Of a DNA stretch of 64,000 bases, positions 26,451-34,854 are shown one piece after another; position 1 is the first letter of the stretch; every line of letters starts with the position of its first letter. The notes below the pieces were generated by a model. That model had not been told where the DNA came from. It made no database searches and worked only from the letters and a program-made list of their open reading frames with translations. The stretch is taken from the NCBI RefSeq assembly GCF_001509475.1, contig NZ_LLZG01000001.1:248001-312000 (forward strand). Reading direction: 5' to 3'. A program made the translations under genes and the position numbers. This stretch comes from Streptomyces regalis (GTDB lineage: Bacteria; Actinomycetota; Actinomycetes; Streptomycetales; Streptomycetaceae).

Positions 26451-26897
26451 ATGCCTACCCCACCTCCGCGTCAGCCCCAGGATCTGACGCAGCTGTTGAC
26501 GCGTGCCGAACGACTGGCCGCGCGCCGGTTGCAGAGCGTGCTCGACGCGGACGGCTGCTCGCTCGACGCCTGGCGGGTGCTCTCCCTGCTCTCCGACGGC
26601 GAGGGCCACTACATGACAGCGGTGGCCGAAGCGGCCTTCCTGCCGCCGGCGACGCTCACCAAGCTGGTCGACCACCTCGTCGACCAGAACCTCGTGTACC
26701 GCCGCGTCGATCCGCTCGACCGGCGCCGCATCCTCGCCCACCTCACCCCGCGCGGCGAGACCTACTGGCGGCGGATCAGCCGCGAGGTCCGCGCGAGCCT
26801 GCCGGTGCTGAGCGAGGGCGACGAGGACCTGCTGCGTGGCCTGCTGGAGCGACTGGTCGACACCCTGGAGCAAGCGGCGACGCAGAGCGCCACCTGA
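26451..26897 (+). CDS. MarR-family transcriptional regulator
   Basis: A 148-residue winged-helix protein: DGCSLDAWRVLSLLSDGEGHYMTAVAEAAFLPPATLTKLVDHLVDQNLVYRRVDPLDRRRILAHLTPRGETY carries the MarR recognition helix, the wing Asp-Arg-Arg and the dimer-forming ends. AGGGAG lies four bases before ATG 26451. It diverges from the AmiC-like gene, and the 170-bp spacer is the likely site of control of both. Its ligand is unknown. Confidence 0.85.
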   Translation: MPTPPPRQPQDLTQLLTRAERLAARRLQSVLDADGCSLDAWRVLSLLSDGEGHYMTAVAEAAFLPPATLTKLVDHLVDQNLVYRRVDPLDRRRILAHLTPRGETYWRRISREVRASLPVLSEGDEDLLRGLLERLVDTLEQAATQSAT

Positions 26898-26928
26898 CGT
26901 CGACTCCCCAGCCGACTTTCAGGTTGCT

Positions 26929-26957
26929 TGGTCTGAACCATTGACTGGTACAGACCA
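26929..26957 (+). promoter_or_regulatory. Chitinase promoter with two 12-bp repeats resembling dre (DasR) sites
   Basis: TGGTCTGAACCA (26929-26940) and TGGTACAGACCA (26946-26957) flank TTGAC (26941-26945), which can serve as a -35 box. Paired 12-bp repeats of the type TGGTCyAGACCa are characteristic of Streptomyces chitinase promoters, and the DasR-responsive element consensus ACTGGTCTAGACCAGT matches the second copy well. The GTG start of the chitinase lies 140 bp downstream. Confidence 0.8.
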
Positions 26958-27096
26958 AAGCGGTTGAGTGTGTCCTCACACCCCCCACCACGGCCGCCCC
27001 CACGCCGTGGCCGACCTTGTCGGCGCGTGCGCACAAGGCCCTGCTTCGCCCTGCCCTTGTCCGGGTGCGGCCGTGCTCCGCAAAGGAGTTGATCCT

Positions 27097-27807
27097 GTGT
27101 CGAGGCGCCGCATAGCCGCACTGCTGTCCTCACTCGCCCTGGGCAGCGCCGCACTGCTGCTCCAGCCGGTCCCGAGCGCGTCCGCCGCCGGCTTCGTCGT
27201 CAGCGAGTCGCAGTTCAACCAGATGTTCCCGAACCGGAATTCGTTCTACACGTACAGCGGCCTCACCGCCGCCCTCAGCGCCTACCCCGGCTTCGCCAAC
27301 ACCGGCAGCGACACGGTGAAGAAGCAGGAGGCGGCCGCGTTCCTCGCCAACGTCAACCACGAGACCGGCGGCCTGGTCCACATCGTCGAGCAGAACCAGG
27401 CCAACTACCCCCACTACTGCGACTGGAGCCGGCCGTACGGCTGCCCCGCGGGCCAGGCCGCCTACTACGGACGCGGCCCCATCCAGCTCAGCTGGAACTT
27501 CAACTACAAGGCGGCCGGTGACGCCCTCGGCATCGACCTGCTGGGCAACCCCTGGCGGGTGCAGAACGAGGCGGCCGTGGCCTGGAAGACCGGCCTGTGG
27601 TACTGGAACACCCAGAGCGGTCCCGGCACCATGACCCCCCACAACGCCATGGTCAACCAGGCCGGCTTCGGCCAGACCATCCGCAGCATCAACGGCTCCC
27701 TGGAGTGCGACGGCAAGAACCCGGCACAGGTACAGAGCCGCGTCGACGCCTACCAGCGGTTCACGCAGATTCTCGGCGTCTCCCCGGGCGGCAACCTGTA
27801 CTGCTGA
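27097..27807 (+). CDS. Secreted GH19 chitinase, catalytic domain only
   Basis: A 236-residue exported enzyme. AAAGGAG precedes GTG 27097. The signal peptide ends near SASA-AG (residue 32). The GH19 domain fills the rest: FLANVNHETGG holds the catalytic Glu, YYGRGPIQLSWNFNYKAAGDALG is the family-defining stretch, and CDWSRPYGCPAG and LECDG provide the disulfide Cys. There is no chitin-binding module, as in the ChiG type of Streptomyces, whereas other GH19 chitinases of the genus carry a CBM5 domain. It hydrolyses chitin endo-wise with inversion. The upstream double repeat indicates induction by chitin via GlcNAc/DasR. Confidence 0.93.
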   Translation: MSRRRIAALLSSLALGSAALLLQPVPSASAAGFVVSESQFNQMFPNRNSFYTYSGLTAALSAYPGFANTGSDTVKKQEAAAFLANVNHETGGLVHIVEQNQANYPHYCDWSRPYGCPAGQAAYYGRGPIQLSWNFNYKAAGDALGIDLLGNPWRVQNEAAVAWKTGLWYWNTQSGPGTMTPHNAMVNQAGFGQTIRSINGSLECDGKNPAQVQSRVDAYQRFTQILGVSPGGNLYC

Positions 27808-27855
27808 TGCCCCCGGTGCCCGAGACGTGCCCGAGGTGTGTGCGAGACTCCGCCG

Positions 27856-28761
27856 ATGACCTCCGAAACGATCACCGCGGACGCCGCGGGCACCTGGAAA
27901 CTCGGCGCCCTGTCCGTGAGCCGCGTCGGCTTCGGCGCGATGCGGCTCACGGGCAGTGCCGCCTTCCACCACGGGACGCCGAGCGACCGGAACCGCTCGA
28001 TCGCCGTGCTGCGCAAGGCGGTCGAGCTCGGCGTCACCCACATCGACACGGCCGCCTTCTACTTCTCCGCCCTCCGCTCGGCCAACGAACTGATCAACAG
28101 CGCGCTGGCGCCGTACCCCGACCACCTGGTCATCGCCACGAAGGTCGGTCCCCACCGCGACTACGACGGGCAGTGGGGCACCTCGTCCCGCCCCGACCAA
28201 CTGCGCGGCCACGTCGAGGAGAACCTGCGCCAGCTGGGCCGCGACCACCTGGACGTCGTATACCTGCGCCGCATGCGGCAGGACTCCATCGCCGAGCACT
28301 TCGGCGCGCTGGCCGAGCTGCGCGAGGCGGGGCTGATCCGGCACCTCGGCATCTCCGCCGTGGAACCGCGACACCTCGCCGAGGCCCGGGCCATCGCGCC
28401 CGTGGTGTGCGTGCAGAACCGGTACGCGCTCGACCGGCCCGACCCCGAGGCCGACGAACTCCTGCGCCTGTGCGGCGAGCAGGGCATCGCCTTCGTGCCG
28501 TTCTACGCCGTGGCCGGCGACACCGGGGAGCAGGGCGCGACCACCGCCCACGACGACGAGGTACTCGCCGTGGCGCGGGCGCACGGCGCGAGCCCCGCCC
28601 AGGTACGCATCGCCTGGACCCTGCACCAGGGCCCGCACGTCCTCGCCATCCCCGGCACCGGCAACCCCGACCACCTGGTCGAGAACGTGGCCGCGGGCGC
28701 CCTCCGCCTCACCGACGACGAGCTGGCCCGGCTCAACTCGGCGCGGCAGCAGACCGGTTGA
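27856..28761 (+). CDS. Aldo/keto reductase
   Basis: A 301-residue TIM-barrel oxidoreductase: RVGFGAMRLTG, HIDTAAFYFSALRSANELI with the catalytic Asp and Tyr, and VIATKVGPHRDYDG with Lys. The fourth residue, usually His in an HRxD-type motif, is not evident: the strand reads VVYLRRMRQDS, with Arg where His is expected. IPGTGNPDHLVENV is the NADPH-binding end. Enzymes lacking His can be slower ketone reductases. It follows the chitinase gene by 48 bp but has its own spacer. Confidence 0.8.
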   Translation: MTSETITADAAGTWKLGALSVSRVGFGAMRLTGSAAFHHGTPSDRNRSIAVLRKAVELGVTHIDTAAFYFSALRSANELINSALAPYPDHLVIATKVGPHRDYDGQWGTSSRPDQLRGHVEENLRQLGRDHLDVVYLRRMRQDSIAEHFGALAELREAGLIRHLGISAVEPRHLAEARAIAPVVCVQNRYALDRPDPEADELLRLCGEQGIAFVPFYAVAGDTGEQGATTAHDDEVLAVARAHGASPAQVRIAWTLHQGPHVLAIPGTGNPDHLVENVAAGALRLTDDELARLNSARQQTG

Positions 28762-28783
28762 GCCGGAGCCACCGGGTCACCGC

Positions 28784-29770
28784 TCAGCCCGTGTACCCGG
28801 TCACCGGATAGTGGTCCGAGAGGTTCGTGTACGTGTAGTCGGTGCCCCAGCTCGTCACCGTCCAGGGCGCGCTCTGCTCCTTGACGACCTCGTTCTTCCA
28901 GACCGTGGGACGGGCGTGACCCGCGCGGTGCAGGACGTAGTCCAGGTCCTCGCGCGGGTCGTCGGGGTAGCGGTCGCGGGCGATGGAGTTGTCCTGCGTG
29001 TCGAAGGAGTACGGGTGCCCGGCGCGCGCATCGGCCCCGACCAGACCGCCGTCGGTGAGCATCGAGGCGTACTCGGCGGTGCGCGAGTCGACGTTCAAGT
29101 CCCCGGCGACCAGGACCTGTTCACCCGCGGGGATGTTCTTGGCGTCCAGGAACGCGTCGATCGCCCTGAACTGCCGGCTGCGCATCGCGGCGGCCTCACC
29201 GGCGTCGCAGCCCGGGTCGGTCGACTGGGCGTGCGTGCCGACGACGTGCACCTTGGCACCGTTCACGTTCAACACCACATACGCGAAGCCCTTGTTGGAC
29301 CACCAGTCCGCCCCGCACGCGTCCTTGAACACGTACTGCTCCTTGCGCAGCACCGGCCACTTGCTGAGGATCGCGACCCCGCCGTCCTCGGGCGTCGTCG
29401 CCGAGTACGCCCCGCCCGTCGCGTCCCAGCCGTCCTTGCTCCGCCCCACCACCGGCGTCTGGTACGGATACACCCCCGCCACCGCTGACTTCAGCGCGTC
29501 GGACGAGGAGTTGTCGAAGGCCTCCTGCACCACCACGACGTCGTTCCCACGGAAGAACGACGCCTTCGCGATCTCCGCGGCCCGGTGGTCCTGGCCCCAG
29601 TTCGGGTAAAGGGTCTTGCTGAACAGGAAGACGTTGTACGACAGCACCCGCAATGGCGGGGCCTGGTCGGCGGCCGTCGCGGTGGGGGCGGTGGCCGCGA
29701 GGCCGGTGGTGGCGAGCGCGAGGGCGAGCACGGCTGCGCCCGGGGTGCGGCGCGGTGCGAAGAGCGTCAC
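28784..29770 (-). CDS. Secreted sphingomyelin phosphodiesterase (DNase I-fold)
   Basis: A 328-residue exported enzyme starting at GTG 29770 after GGGAGA. Signal peptide residues 1-33 end in TATAA. The endonuclease/exonuclease/phosphatase fold shows LSYNVFLFSK, VVVVQEAFDN (metal-binding Glu), VVGTHAQSTDPGCD, VAGDLNVDS and DLDYVLH, ending with NLSDHYPV (catalytic His). The whole order matches bacterial neutral sphingomyelinases, which release ceramide from sphingomyelin. A Cys pair (ACGADWW, DPGCD) probably forms a disulfide. A candidate operator lies at 29827-29842. Confidence 0.88.
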   Translation of the reverse strand: MTLFAPRRTPGAAVLALALATTGLAATAPTATAADQAPPLRVLSYNVFLFSKTLYPNWGQDHRAAEIAKASFFRGNDVVVVQEAFDNSSSDALKSAVAGVYPYQTPVVGRSKDGWDATGGAYSATTPEDGGVAILSKWPVLRKEQYVFKDACGADWWSNKGFAYVVLNVNGAKVHVVGTHAQSTDPGCDAGEAAAMRSRQFRAIDAFLDAKNIPAGEQVLVAGDLNVDSRTAEYASMLTDGGLVGADARAGHPYSFDTQDNSIARDRYPDDPREDLDYVLHRAGHARPTVWKNEVVKEQSAPWTVTSWGTDYTYTNLSDHYPVTGYTG

Positions 29771-29826
29771 TGGATCTCCCTGAGGGTGAGGGGGGCTGAG
29801 TGGCGCCGCACATCAAACCACCGGCG

Positions 29827-29842
29827 ATTACTCCCAGGTAAC
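29827..29842. promoter_or_regulatory. TTAC/GTAA imperfect palindrome upstream of the sphingomyelinase gene
   Basis: ATTACTCCCAGGTAAC lies 57 bp upstream of the sphingomyelinase start. A one-base-longer relative occurs at 35706-35722. The TTAC-GTAA ends resemble TetR-type operators often found before lipid-related genes in Streptomyces. Regulator unknown. Confidence 0.35.
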
Positions 29843-29883
29843 ACCCGTGCGGGAAAAGAATGTCGGGCGGCGGTACGCCCGGG

Positions 29884-30342
29884 TCAGACCCTCCACACCC
29901 CGTCCCGCATGAGGAACCGGCCGCGCATCTCGTGCTCCCCGTTCCGCACCTGGACCGTGCGCGGACGCACGCGGAAGTAGACGTACGGCAGGCTGTCCGC
30001 CCGGGGGTCCCATCCCGTCTTCGCGAGGAACGCCTCGGCCGCCGGGGCCGGCACCTCGTCGGCGGCATACATCTCGGCGTCGCCTTCGATGAGAACGACG
30101 TCGAGCGTGTCCCCGAGCGCCAGCCGGGTCCGGCCGCCGTCGCGCAGGTTCCGGCCCGTCGGAGTGCTCAGCCGCGTCGCGAGCCACAGGGACTCGCCGT
30201 CGTACACGAACCAGAGCGGGACCAGGCAGGGCAGCCCGTCGGTGTCGGCCGTGGCCACCCAGACGTCCATCTCCTTCGCCAGCCGGGCCAGGAGATCGCG
30301 CTTGCGCTGCGAAGGGTCGCGGGGCGGCTCGGTGATCGTCAT
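29884..30342 (-). CDS. Pyridoxamine-5'-phosphate oxidase-fold protein (F420- or flavin-binding)
   Basis: A 152-residue split-barrel protein: VWVATADTDGLPCLVPLWFVYDGESLWLATRLSTPTGRNL near residue 27 is the cofactor-binding strand pattern of the PNPOx-like/F420 oxidoreductase family. RTRLALGDTLDVVLIEGDAEM follows, and a C-terminal RVRPRTVQVRN strand completes the barrel. The family catalyses flavin- or F420-dependent redox steps on small molecules; no substrate is evident. The gene stands on the same strand as the sphingomyelinase, 113 bp upstream of its start. Confidence 0.75.
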   Translation of the reverse strand: MTITEPPRDPSQRKRDLLARLAKEMDVWVATADTDGLPCLVPLWFVYDGESLWLATRLSTPTGRNLRDGGRTRLALGDTLDVVLIEGDAEMYAADEVPAPAAEAFLAKTGWDPRADSLPYVYFRVRPRTVQVRNGEHEMRGRFLMRDGVWRV

Positions 30343-30413
30343 GGCCGGGACGGTACCGGGGGACTGGGCGGTGCGGATCGGGCCCGGGGCCCGACTCGGT
30401 TCGGGCCTGAGCC

Positions 30414-30628
30414 CTAGGCCCTGTCGTCAAATTCCCGCCTGCCGCGCAACGCCATGCACGCTCCCCCACTGCCTTAAGGGCGTGGGAGGTGCCCCCACTC
30501 GCCGCACCGGGCGCAGACCCACGTACAAACCAGTACGAGGGTCTGCGCCCGGCACGCCGAGAGCACGCACCTGACGCCGCGCGGCCCGCCCTTCGGGCGG
30601 ACGACGGGAATTTGACGACAGGGCCTAG
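30414..30628. mobile_element. MITE-like element A (215 bp, 24-bp perfect terminal inverted repeats)
   Basis: Ends 30414-30437 and 30605-30628 are perfect inverted repeats beginning CTAGGCCCTGTCGTCAAATT. CTAG at each tip may be a duplicated target. No transposase is encoded. Inside, CCGGGCGCAGACCC (30507-30520) pairs perfectly with 30539-30552, with a further CGTAC/GTACG pairing in the loop, so the element can fold into a long hairpin. A related element lies at 47912-48055. It sits between the PNPOx-fold gene and a VOC gene, with no gene interrupted. Confidence 0.75.
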
Positions 30629-30748
30629 GTCCACGGGGCAACCGGGCGTCCGTCGCTCGGCGACTGTGCCTCCATTCCGCGGGCGACTGGCGTCCGTCAA
30701 GTTTTACGTATAACCTCTCCCGTCAATCGAACCTCCCGGAAGGCCCCG

Positions 30749-31135
30749 ATGAGACGCATCGCCCTGGTCACCCTCGTCGTCGACGACTACGACGAGGCGA
30801 TCCGCCACTACACCGAAGCCCTCGGCTTCCGGCTCGTCGAGGACACCCCGCGCCCGGACGGCTCCCGCTGGGTCGTCGTCCAGCCCGGCGGCGAGGGGAC
30901 CGGTCTGCTGCTGGCCCGGGCCAAGGGCGACCAGCAGCGCGCCCGGATCGGTGACCAGACCGGCGGGCGCGTCGGGTTCTTCCTGTACACCGACGACTTC
31001 ACCCGCGACCACGCCCGCATGCTCGCCGCGGGCGTGACCTTCCTGGAGGAACCGCGGCACGAGCCGTACGGCTCCGTCGCCGTCTTCCAGGACCTCTACG
31101 GCAATCGCTGGGACCTGCTCCAGCCCGCCGGCTGA
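30749..31135 (+). CDS. VOC/glyoxalase family protein
   Basis: A 128-residue single-domain vicinal-oxygen-chelate protein: [30 protein letters not shown] at the start, [26 protein letters not shown] in the middle and [19 protein letters not shown] at the end, where the last strand carries the usual D-xx-GN-x-WDL motif. Such proteins include glyoxalase I and dioxygenases, as well as binding proteins; metal ligands cannot be assigned confidently. The start has GGAAGG upstream. A monocistronic gene between the MITE-like element and the adenosine deaminase gene. Confidence 0.8.
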   Translation: MRRIALVTLVVDDYDEAIRHYTEALGFRLVEDTPRPDGSRWVVVQPGGEGTGLLLARAKGDQQRARIGDQTGGRVGFFLYTDDFTRDHARMLAAGVTFLEEPRHEPYGSVAVFQDLYGNRWDLLQPAG

Positions 31136-31202
31136 CCCGCCTCCCGCTCCTTCTCCCGCCGCTCCGACACCACCCCGCTCAAGGCTCAAGGAAAGACCCG
31201 CC

Positions 31203-32273
31203 ATGACTACTACGCGCGTAGACCCCGAAGTGATCCGCCGCCTCCCCAAGGCCGTCCTGCACGACCACCTCGACGGCGGCCTGCGCCCCGCCACCGTGGT
31301 GGAGCTCGCGGAGGCGGTCGGCCACACCCTGCCCACCACCGACCCGGACGAGCTCGCCGCCTGGTACTACGAGGCCGCCAACTCCGGCGACCTGGTCCGC
31401 TACATCGCGACCTTCGAGCACACCCTCGCCGTGATGCAGACCCGCGAGGGACTGCTGCGCACTGCCGAGGAGTACGTCCTCGACCTGGCCGCCGACGGTG
31501 TCGTGTACGGCGAGGTGCGTTACGCCCCCGAGCTGAACACCAACGGCGGGCTGACCCTCGCCGAGGTCGTCGAGACCGTCCAGGAGGGCCTCGCCGCCGG
31601 TATGGCGAAGGCCGCGGCCGCCGGTACTCCGGTGCGCGTCGGCACCCTGCTGTGCGGGATGCGGATGTTCGACCGGGTGCGTGAGGCCGCCGACCTGGCC
31701 GTGGCCTTCCGGGACGCGGGTGTGGTGGGCTTCGACATCGCCGGTGCCGAGGACGGCTTCCCGCCCGCCGACCACCTCGACGCCTTCGAGCACCTGCGCC
31801 GAGAGAGCGTCCCGTTCACCATCCATGCCGGTGAGGCGCACGGCCTGCCCAGCATCCACCAGGCCCTCCAGGTGTGCGGCGCCCAGCGCATCGGTCACGG
31901 CGTGCGCATCACCGACGACATAGTGGACGGCAAGCTCGGCCGTCTGGCCGGCTGGGTGCGCGACCGCCGTGTCGCGCTGGAGATGTGCCCCACCTCCAAC
32001 CTCCAGACCGGTGCCGCCACCTCCATCGCCGAGCACCCGATCACCGCGCTCAAGGACCTCGGCTTCCGCGTCACCCTCAACACCGACAACCGTCTGGTGT
32101 CGGGGACGACGATGACACGCGAGATGTCCCTGCTGGTCGAGGAGGCCGGCTGGACGGTGGAGGGCCTGCGCACGGTCACGGTGAACGCCGTGAAGAGCGC
32201 GTTCATCCCGTTCGACGAGCGCAAGGCCCTCATCGAGGACGTCGTCCTGCCGGGGTACGCCGCCGCGCTGTGA
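31203..32273 (+). CDS. add: Adenosine deaminase
   Basis: A 356-residue zinc enzyme that converts adenosine to inosine in purine salvage. [10 protein letters not shown] (near residue 20) supplies two zinc-ligand His, [10 protein letters not shown] the third His and the catalytic Glu, GHGVRITDD the catalytic His, and [13 protein letters not shown] the metal- and substrate-binding Asp. MCPTSN, between these, is also diagnostic. AAGGAAAG precedes the ATG. Streptomyces genomes carry several paralogues; this one is monocistronic and convergent with a DinB-fold gene. Confidence 0.93.
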   Translation: MTTTRVDPEVIRRLPKAVLHDHLDGGLRPATVVELAEAVGHTLPTTDPDELAAWYYEAANSGDLVRYIATFEHTLAVMQTREGLLRTAEEYVLDLAADGVVYGEVRYAPELNTNGGLTLAEVVETVQEGLAAGMAKAAAAGTPVRVGTLLCGMRMFDRVREAADLAVAFRDAGVVGFDIAGAEDGFPPADHLDAFEHLRRESVPFTIHAGEAHGLPSIHQALQVCGAQRIGHGVRITDDIVDGKLGRLAGWVRDRRVALEMCPTSNLQTGAATSIAEHPITALKDLGFRVTLNTDNRLVSGTTMTREMSLLVEEAGWTVEGLRTVTVNAVKSAFIPFDERKALIEDVVLPGYAAAL

Positions 32274-32286
32274 AGCGGCTCGCGGG

Positions 32287-32796
32287 CTAGGAGCTCTTCA
32301 GCAGCCCGCGGAGGTAGGCGGCCTGTCCGGCGTGCTGCAGATCGTCGGACAGGACGCTGACCAGCCGTACGCCCAGAGTGACCGGCGGATCCCAGCGCTC
32401 GTCCACGATGCGCTCCAGATCCTTGGCGGCCACCTCGCGCAGCGCCCCGAGGGTCTGGGCGTGCACGGCGTCGTAGTAGCGGGTCAGCAGGTCACCGGAG
32501 TCGACCCGCACCTTGGCGACCTTCGCGGCGGTGTGCCCGTACCCGGTGTCATGGCGGGGCAGGTCCAGCCCGAAGGTCTTCTGGAAGTCCTGCGTCAGCC
32601 ACACCTGGTCGAGCTCGAAGGCGTCGGCGATGTGGTCGTCCTGGACGCGGGTGAGATGCCAGATCAGCCAGGCGATGGAGTTGGCGTCGGGGGAGGGGCG
32701 GGCGTGCAGGTCGTCGGGGTCGAGGCCCTCGACGGCGGCATGGACTTCTTCCTGGATGCGGTTGTATCCGTCGATGAGGATGTCCTTGGCATGCAT
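32287..32796 (-). CDS. DinB-fold protein (DUF664, mycothiol-transferase-like)
   Basis: A 169-residue four-helix protein of the DinB superfamily. NSIAWLIWHLTRVQDDHIADAF carries a metal-ligand His, and LVSVLSDDLQHAGQAAYLRGL provides the C-terminal His of the typical triad. ARPSPDANSI and WDPPVTLGVRLV are family stretches. In actinobacteria many DUF664 proteins are thiol transferases that use mycothiol to detoxify electrophiles or handle small molecules. The start at 32796 was chosen over 32814 by the DinB alignment. Convergent with add. Confidence 0.75.
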   Translation of the reverse strand: MHAKDILIDGYNRIQEEVHAAVEGLDPDDLHARPSPDANSIAWLIWHLTRVQDDHIADAFELDQVWLTQDFQKTFGLDLPRHDTGYGHTAAKVAKVRVDSGDLLTRYYDAVHAQTLGALREVAAKDLERIVDERWDPPVTLGVRLVSVLSDDLQHAGQAAYLRGLLKSS

Positions 32797-32821
32797 GGCT
32801 CCACCATCGCGCAACCGGCCG

Positions 32822-33709
32822 TCATGCGCCTTCCGTCTCCAGCAGCGCCATCAGCGCCCGGGCCGCCGGGCTCGTGGCCTGCGGCGGCGGCAGCAGGGCG
32901 ACCGTCTCGTAGACGTTGTCGTCGGCGACCTTCACGGGCAGCGCGGTCAGCGACCGCCGCTTGTGCCGGAAGTGGCGCGGTACGACGGCGACGCCGAGGT
33001 CCTCGTCCACCAGGTCCAGGAGGCTGTGCACGTCATTGACCTCCAGGGAGACGCTCCGGCGTACGCCGGCGGCGGCGAAGACCGCGTCGGTGGTGCGGCG
33101 CGGCCCCCAGTCCGGGTGGAAGTCGACGAAGACCTCGCCACCCAGCTCCTCCGGAGTGACCGCAGCCCCGGCGGCCGCGAGCCGGTGGCTCGGATGGCAC
33201 AGGACGGTCATCGGTTCGCCGGTCAGCGGTACGACCCGCAGCTGGTCGGTGTCCTCCTGCGCGGCCCGTACGGCGAAGGCCATGTCGAGGCGCCCGGCCG
33301 CGACCTCCTCCGCGAGCGCCCCCGAACCCGCCTGGCGCAGGCAGATCTCCACGTCCGGATGCTGCCGCCGGAAGGCCGCGAGCAGCCCCGCCACATGCAC
33401 CCCGGCGATGCACTGCTCGGACCCGAGCGCCAGCATCCCACGCAGCACGCCCTGCACCGCGGCCACCGCCTCATGGGCAGCCCGCACCTGCGCCAGGATC
33501 CGCTCCGCCTCGCCCAGCAGCGCCCGCCCGGCCGGGGTGAGCGTCACCCGTCGGGTCGTCCGCACGAACAGCGGCGTCTGCAACTCCCGTTCCAGTGCCC
33601 GGATCGAGGCCGACAGGCCCGACTGGGACACCATCAGGCGTTCGGCCGCCCGGGTGAAGTGCTGGTCCTCGGCGACCGCGACGAAGTGCTGGAGATGGCG
33701 CAGTTCCAT
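32822..33709 (-). CDS. LysR-family transcriptional regulator
   Basis: A 295-residue LysR regulator. MELRHLQHFVAVAEDQHFTRAAERLMVSQSGLSASIRALERELQTPLFVRTTRRVTLTPAG is the full N-terminal winged helix. The effector-binding domain follows (LALGSEQCIAGVHVAGLLAAFRRQHPDVEICLRQ, then RVVPLTGEPMTVLCHPSHRLA). It diverges from the aldo-keto reductase gene at 33859, the classic LysR/target arrangement; a palindrome in the spacer at 33731-33744 is a likely site. Its inducer is unknown. Confidence 0.9.
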   Translation of the reverse strand: MELRHLQHFVAVAEDQHFTRAAERLMVSQSGLSASIRALERELQTPLFVRTTRRVTLTPAGRALLGEAERILAQVRAAHEAVAAVQGVLRGMLALGSEQCIAGVHVAGLLAAFRRQHPDVEICLRQAGSGALAEEVAAGRLDMAFAVRAAQEDTDQLRVVPLTGEPMTVLCHPSHRLAAAGAAVTPEELGGEVFVDFHPDWGPRRTTDAVFAAAGVRRSVSLEVNDVHSLLDLVDEDLGVAVVPRHFRHKRRSLTALPVKVADDNVYETVALLPPPQATSPAARALMALLETEGA

Positions 33710-33730
33710 GATTGAGCAGCGTAACCGCTG

Positions 33731-33744
33731 AATCCCATCGGATT
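33731..33744. promoter_or_regulatory. Candidate LysR operator in the divergent spacer
   Basis: AATCC-CATC-GGATT at 33731-33744 is a short dyad placed between LysR start 33709 and the aldo-keto reductase start 33859, similar to the T-N11-A dyads of LysR sites. Confidence 0.4.
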
Positions 33745-33858
33745 TACCTGTTGGACCACTGCCCGCAGGTCACGACAGAGTGGACGCCGACTGGGATACC
33801 GGTCGCCCACCGGTTCTGCGGAACCGTCCTCACGTGTGCCAACCCCTCTGGAGTCGCG

Positions 33859-34854
33859 TTGTACACCGCACACACCGACCGCTACGCGGACATGCCCTAC
33901 CGGCGCACCGGACGCAGCGGCCTCAAGCTCCCTGCGATCTCGCTCGGCCTGTGGCACAACTTCGGTCCGGCGGACCGTACGGTCGAGACGCAGCGGGCCA
34001 TCCTGCGCCGCGCCTTCGACCTCGGCGTCACCCACTTCGACCTGGCCAACAACTACGGTCCGCCGCCCGGGTCCGCCGAGTCGGCCTTCGGTGAGGCGCT
34101 GAAGACGGACTTCGCGCCGTACCGGGACGAGCTGATCATCTCCACCAAGGCCGGCTATCTGATGTGGCCCGGCCCCTACGGCGAGTGGGGCTCGCGCAAG
34201 TACCTGCTGTCGTCGCTCGACCAGAGCCTTACGCGGATGGGCCTGGACTACGTCGACATCTTCTACTCGCACCGCCCCGACCCGGACACTCCGCTGGAGG
34301 AGACGATGGGCGCCCTGCACTCGGCGGTGCAGCAGGGCAAGGCGCTGTACGTCGGCGTCTCCAACTACTCGGCCGAGCAGACCCGGGAGGCCGCCCGCAT
34401 CCTCGGCGAGCTGGGCACCCCACTCCTCATCCACCAGCCTCGCTACTCGATGCTGGACCGCCGCCCCGAGGACGAGGGCCTCCTCGACGCGCTGGACGAA
34501 CTCCAGGTCGGCTCCATCGTCTTCTCCCCGCTGGAGCAGGGCGTGCTGACCGCCCGCTACTTCGACGGCATTCCGGAGGGCTCGCGGGCCGCGAGCGACA
34601 GCCCGTTCCTGAACTCGGACCGGCTCACCGAGGAGCTGGTGGGTCAGCTGCGCGCCCTCAACGACATCGCCAAGTCCCGCGGTCAGACCCTGGCCCAGAT
34701 GGCGCTGGCCTGGGTCCTGCGCGGCGGCCGGGTGACCTCGGCGCTCGTCGGCGCGAGCAGTGCGCAGCAGATCGAGGACAGCGTCGCGGCCGCCCGCAAC
34801 CTGGACTTCGACGCGGAGGAACTGGCCCGGATCGACGCGGTGATCAAGGGCTGA
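33859..34854 (+). CDS. Aldo/keto reductase, YghZ/MgrA-type (L-glyceraldehyde 3-phosphate reductase-like)
   Basis: A 331-residue NADPH-dependent reductase. I choose TTG 33859 (reads [24 protein letters not shown] after the initiator) because GGAG lies five bases upstream and because related proteins start here; the open frame goes 49 codons further. The complete tetrad is visible: Asp and Tyr in [13 protein letters not shown], Lys in [20 protein letters not shown] and His in [11 protein letters not shown]. The [12 protein letters not shown] loop is specific to YghZ-type enzymes, which reduce methylglyoxal and L-glyceraldehyde 3-phosphate. Likely controlled by the divergent LysR protein. Its 3' end overlaps the convergent DUF1905 gene by 11 bp. 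Confidence 0.85.
   Translation: MYTAHTDRYADMPYRRTGRSGLKLPAISLGLWHNFGPADRTVETQRAILRRAFDLGVTHFDLANNYGPPPGSAESAFGEALKTDFAPYRDELIISTKAGYLMWPGPYGEWGSRKYLLSSLDQSLTRMGLDYVDIFYSHRPDPDTPLEETMGALHSAVQQGKALYVGVSNYSAEQTREAARILGELGTPLLIHQPRYSMLDRRPEDEGLLDALDELQVGSIVFSPLEQGVLTARYFDGIPEGSRAASDSPFLNSDRLTEELVGQLRALNDIAKSRGQTLAQMALAWVLRGGRVTSALVGASSAQQIEDSVAAARNLDFDAEELARIDAVIKG

Noticed and set aside
30507..30552. Hairpin inside MITE-like element A considered as a stand-alone terminator or small RNA
   Set aside because: No gene ends next to it and it lies within the element's perfect end repeats; better explained as element structure.
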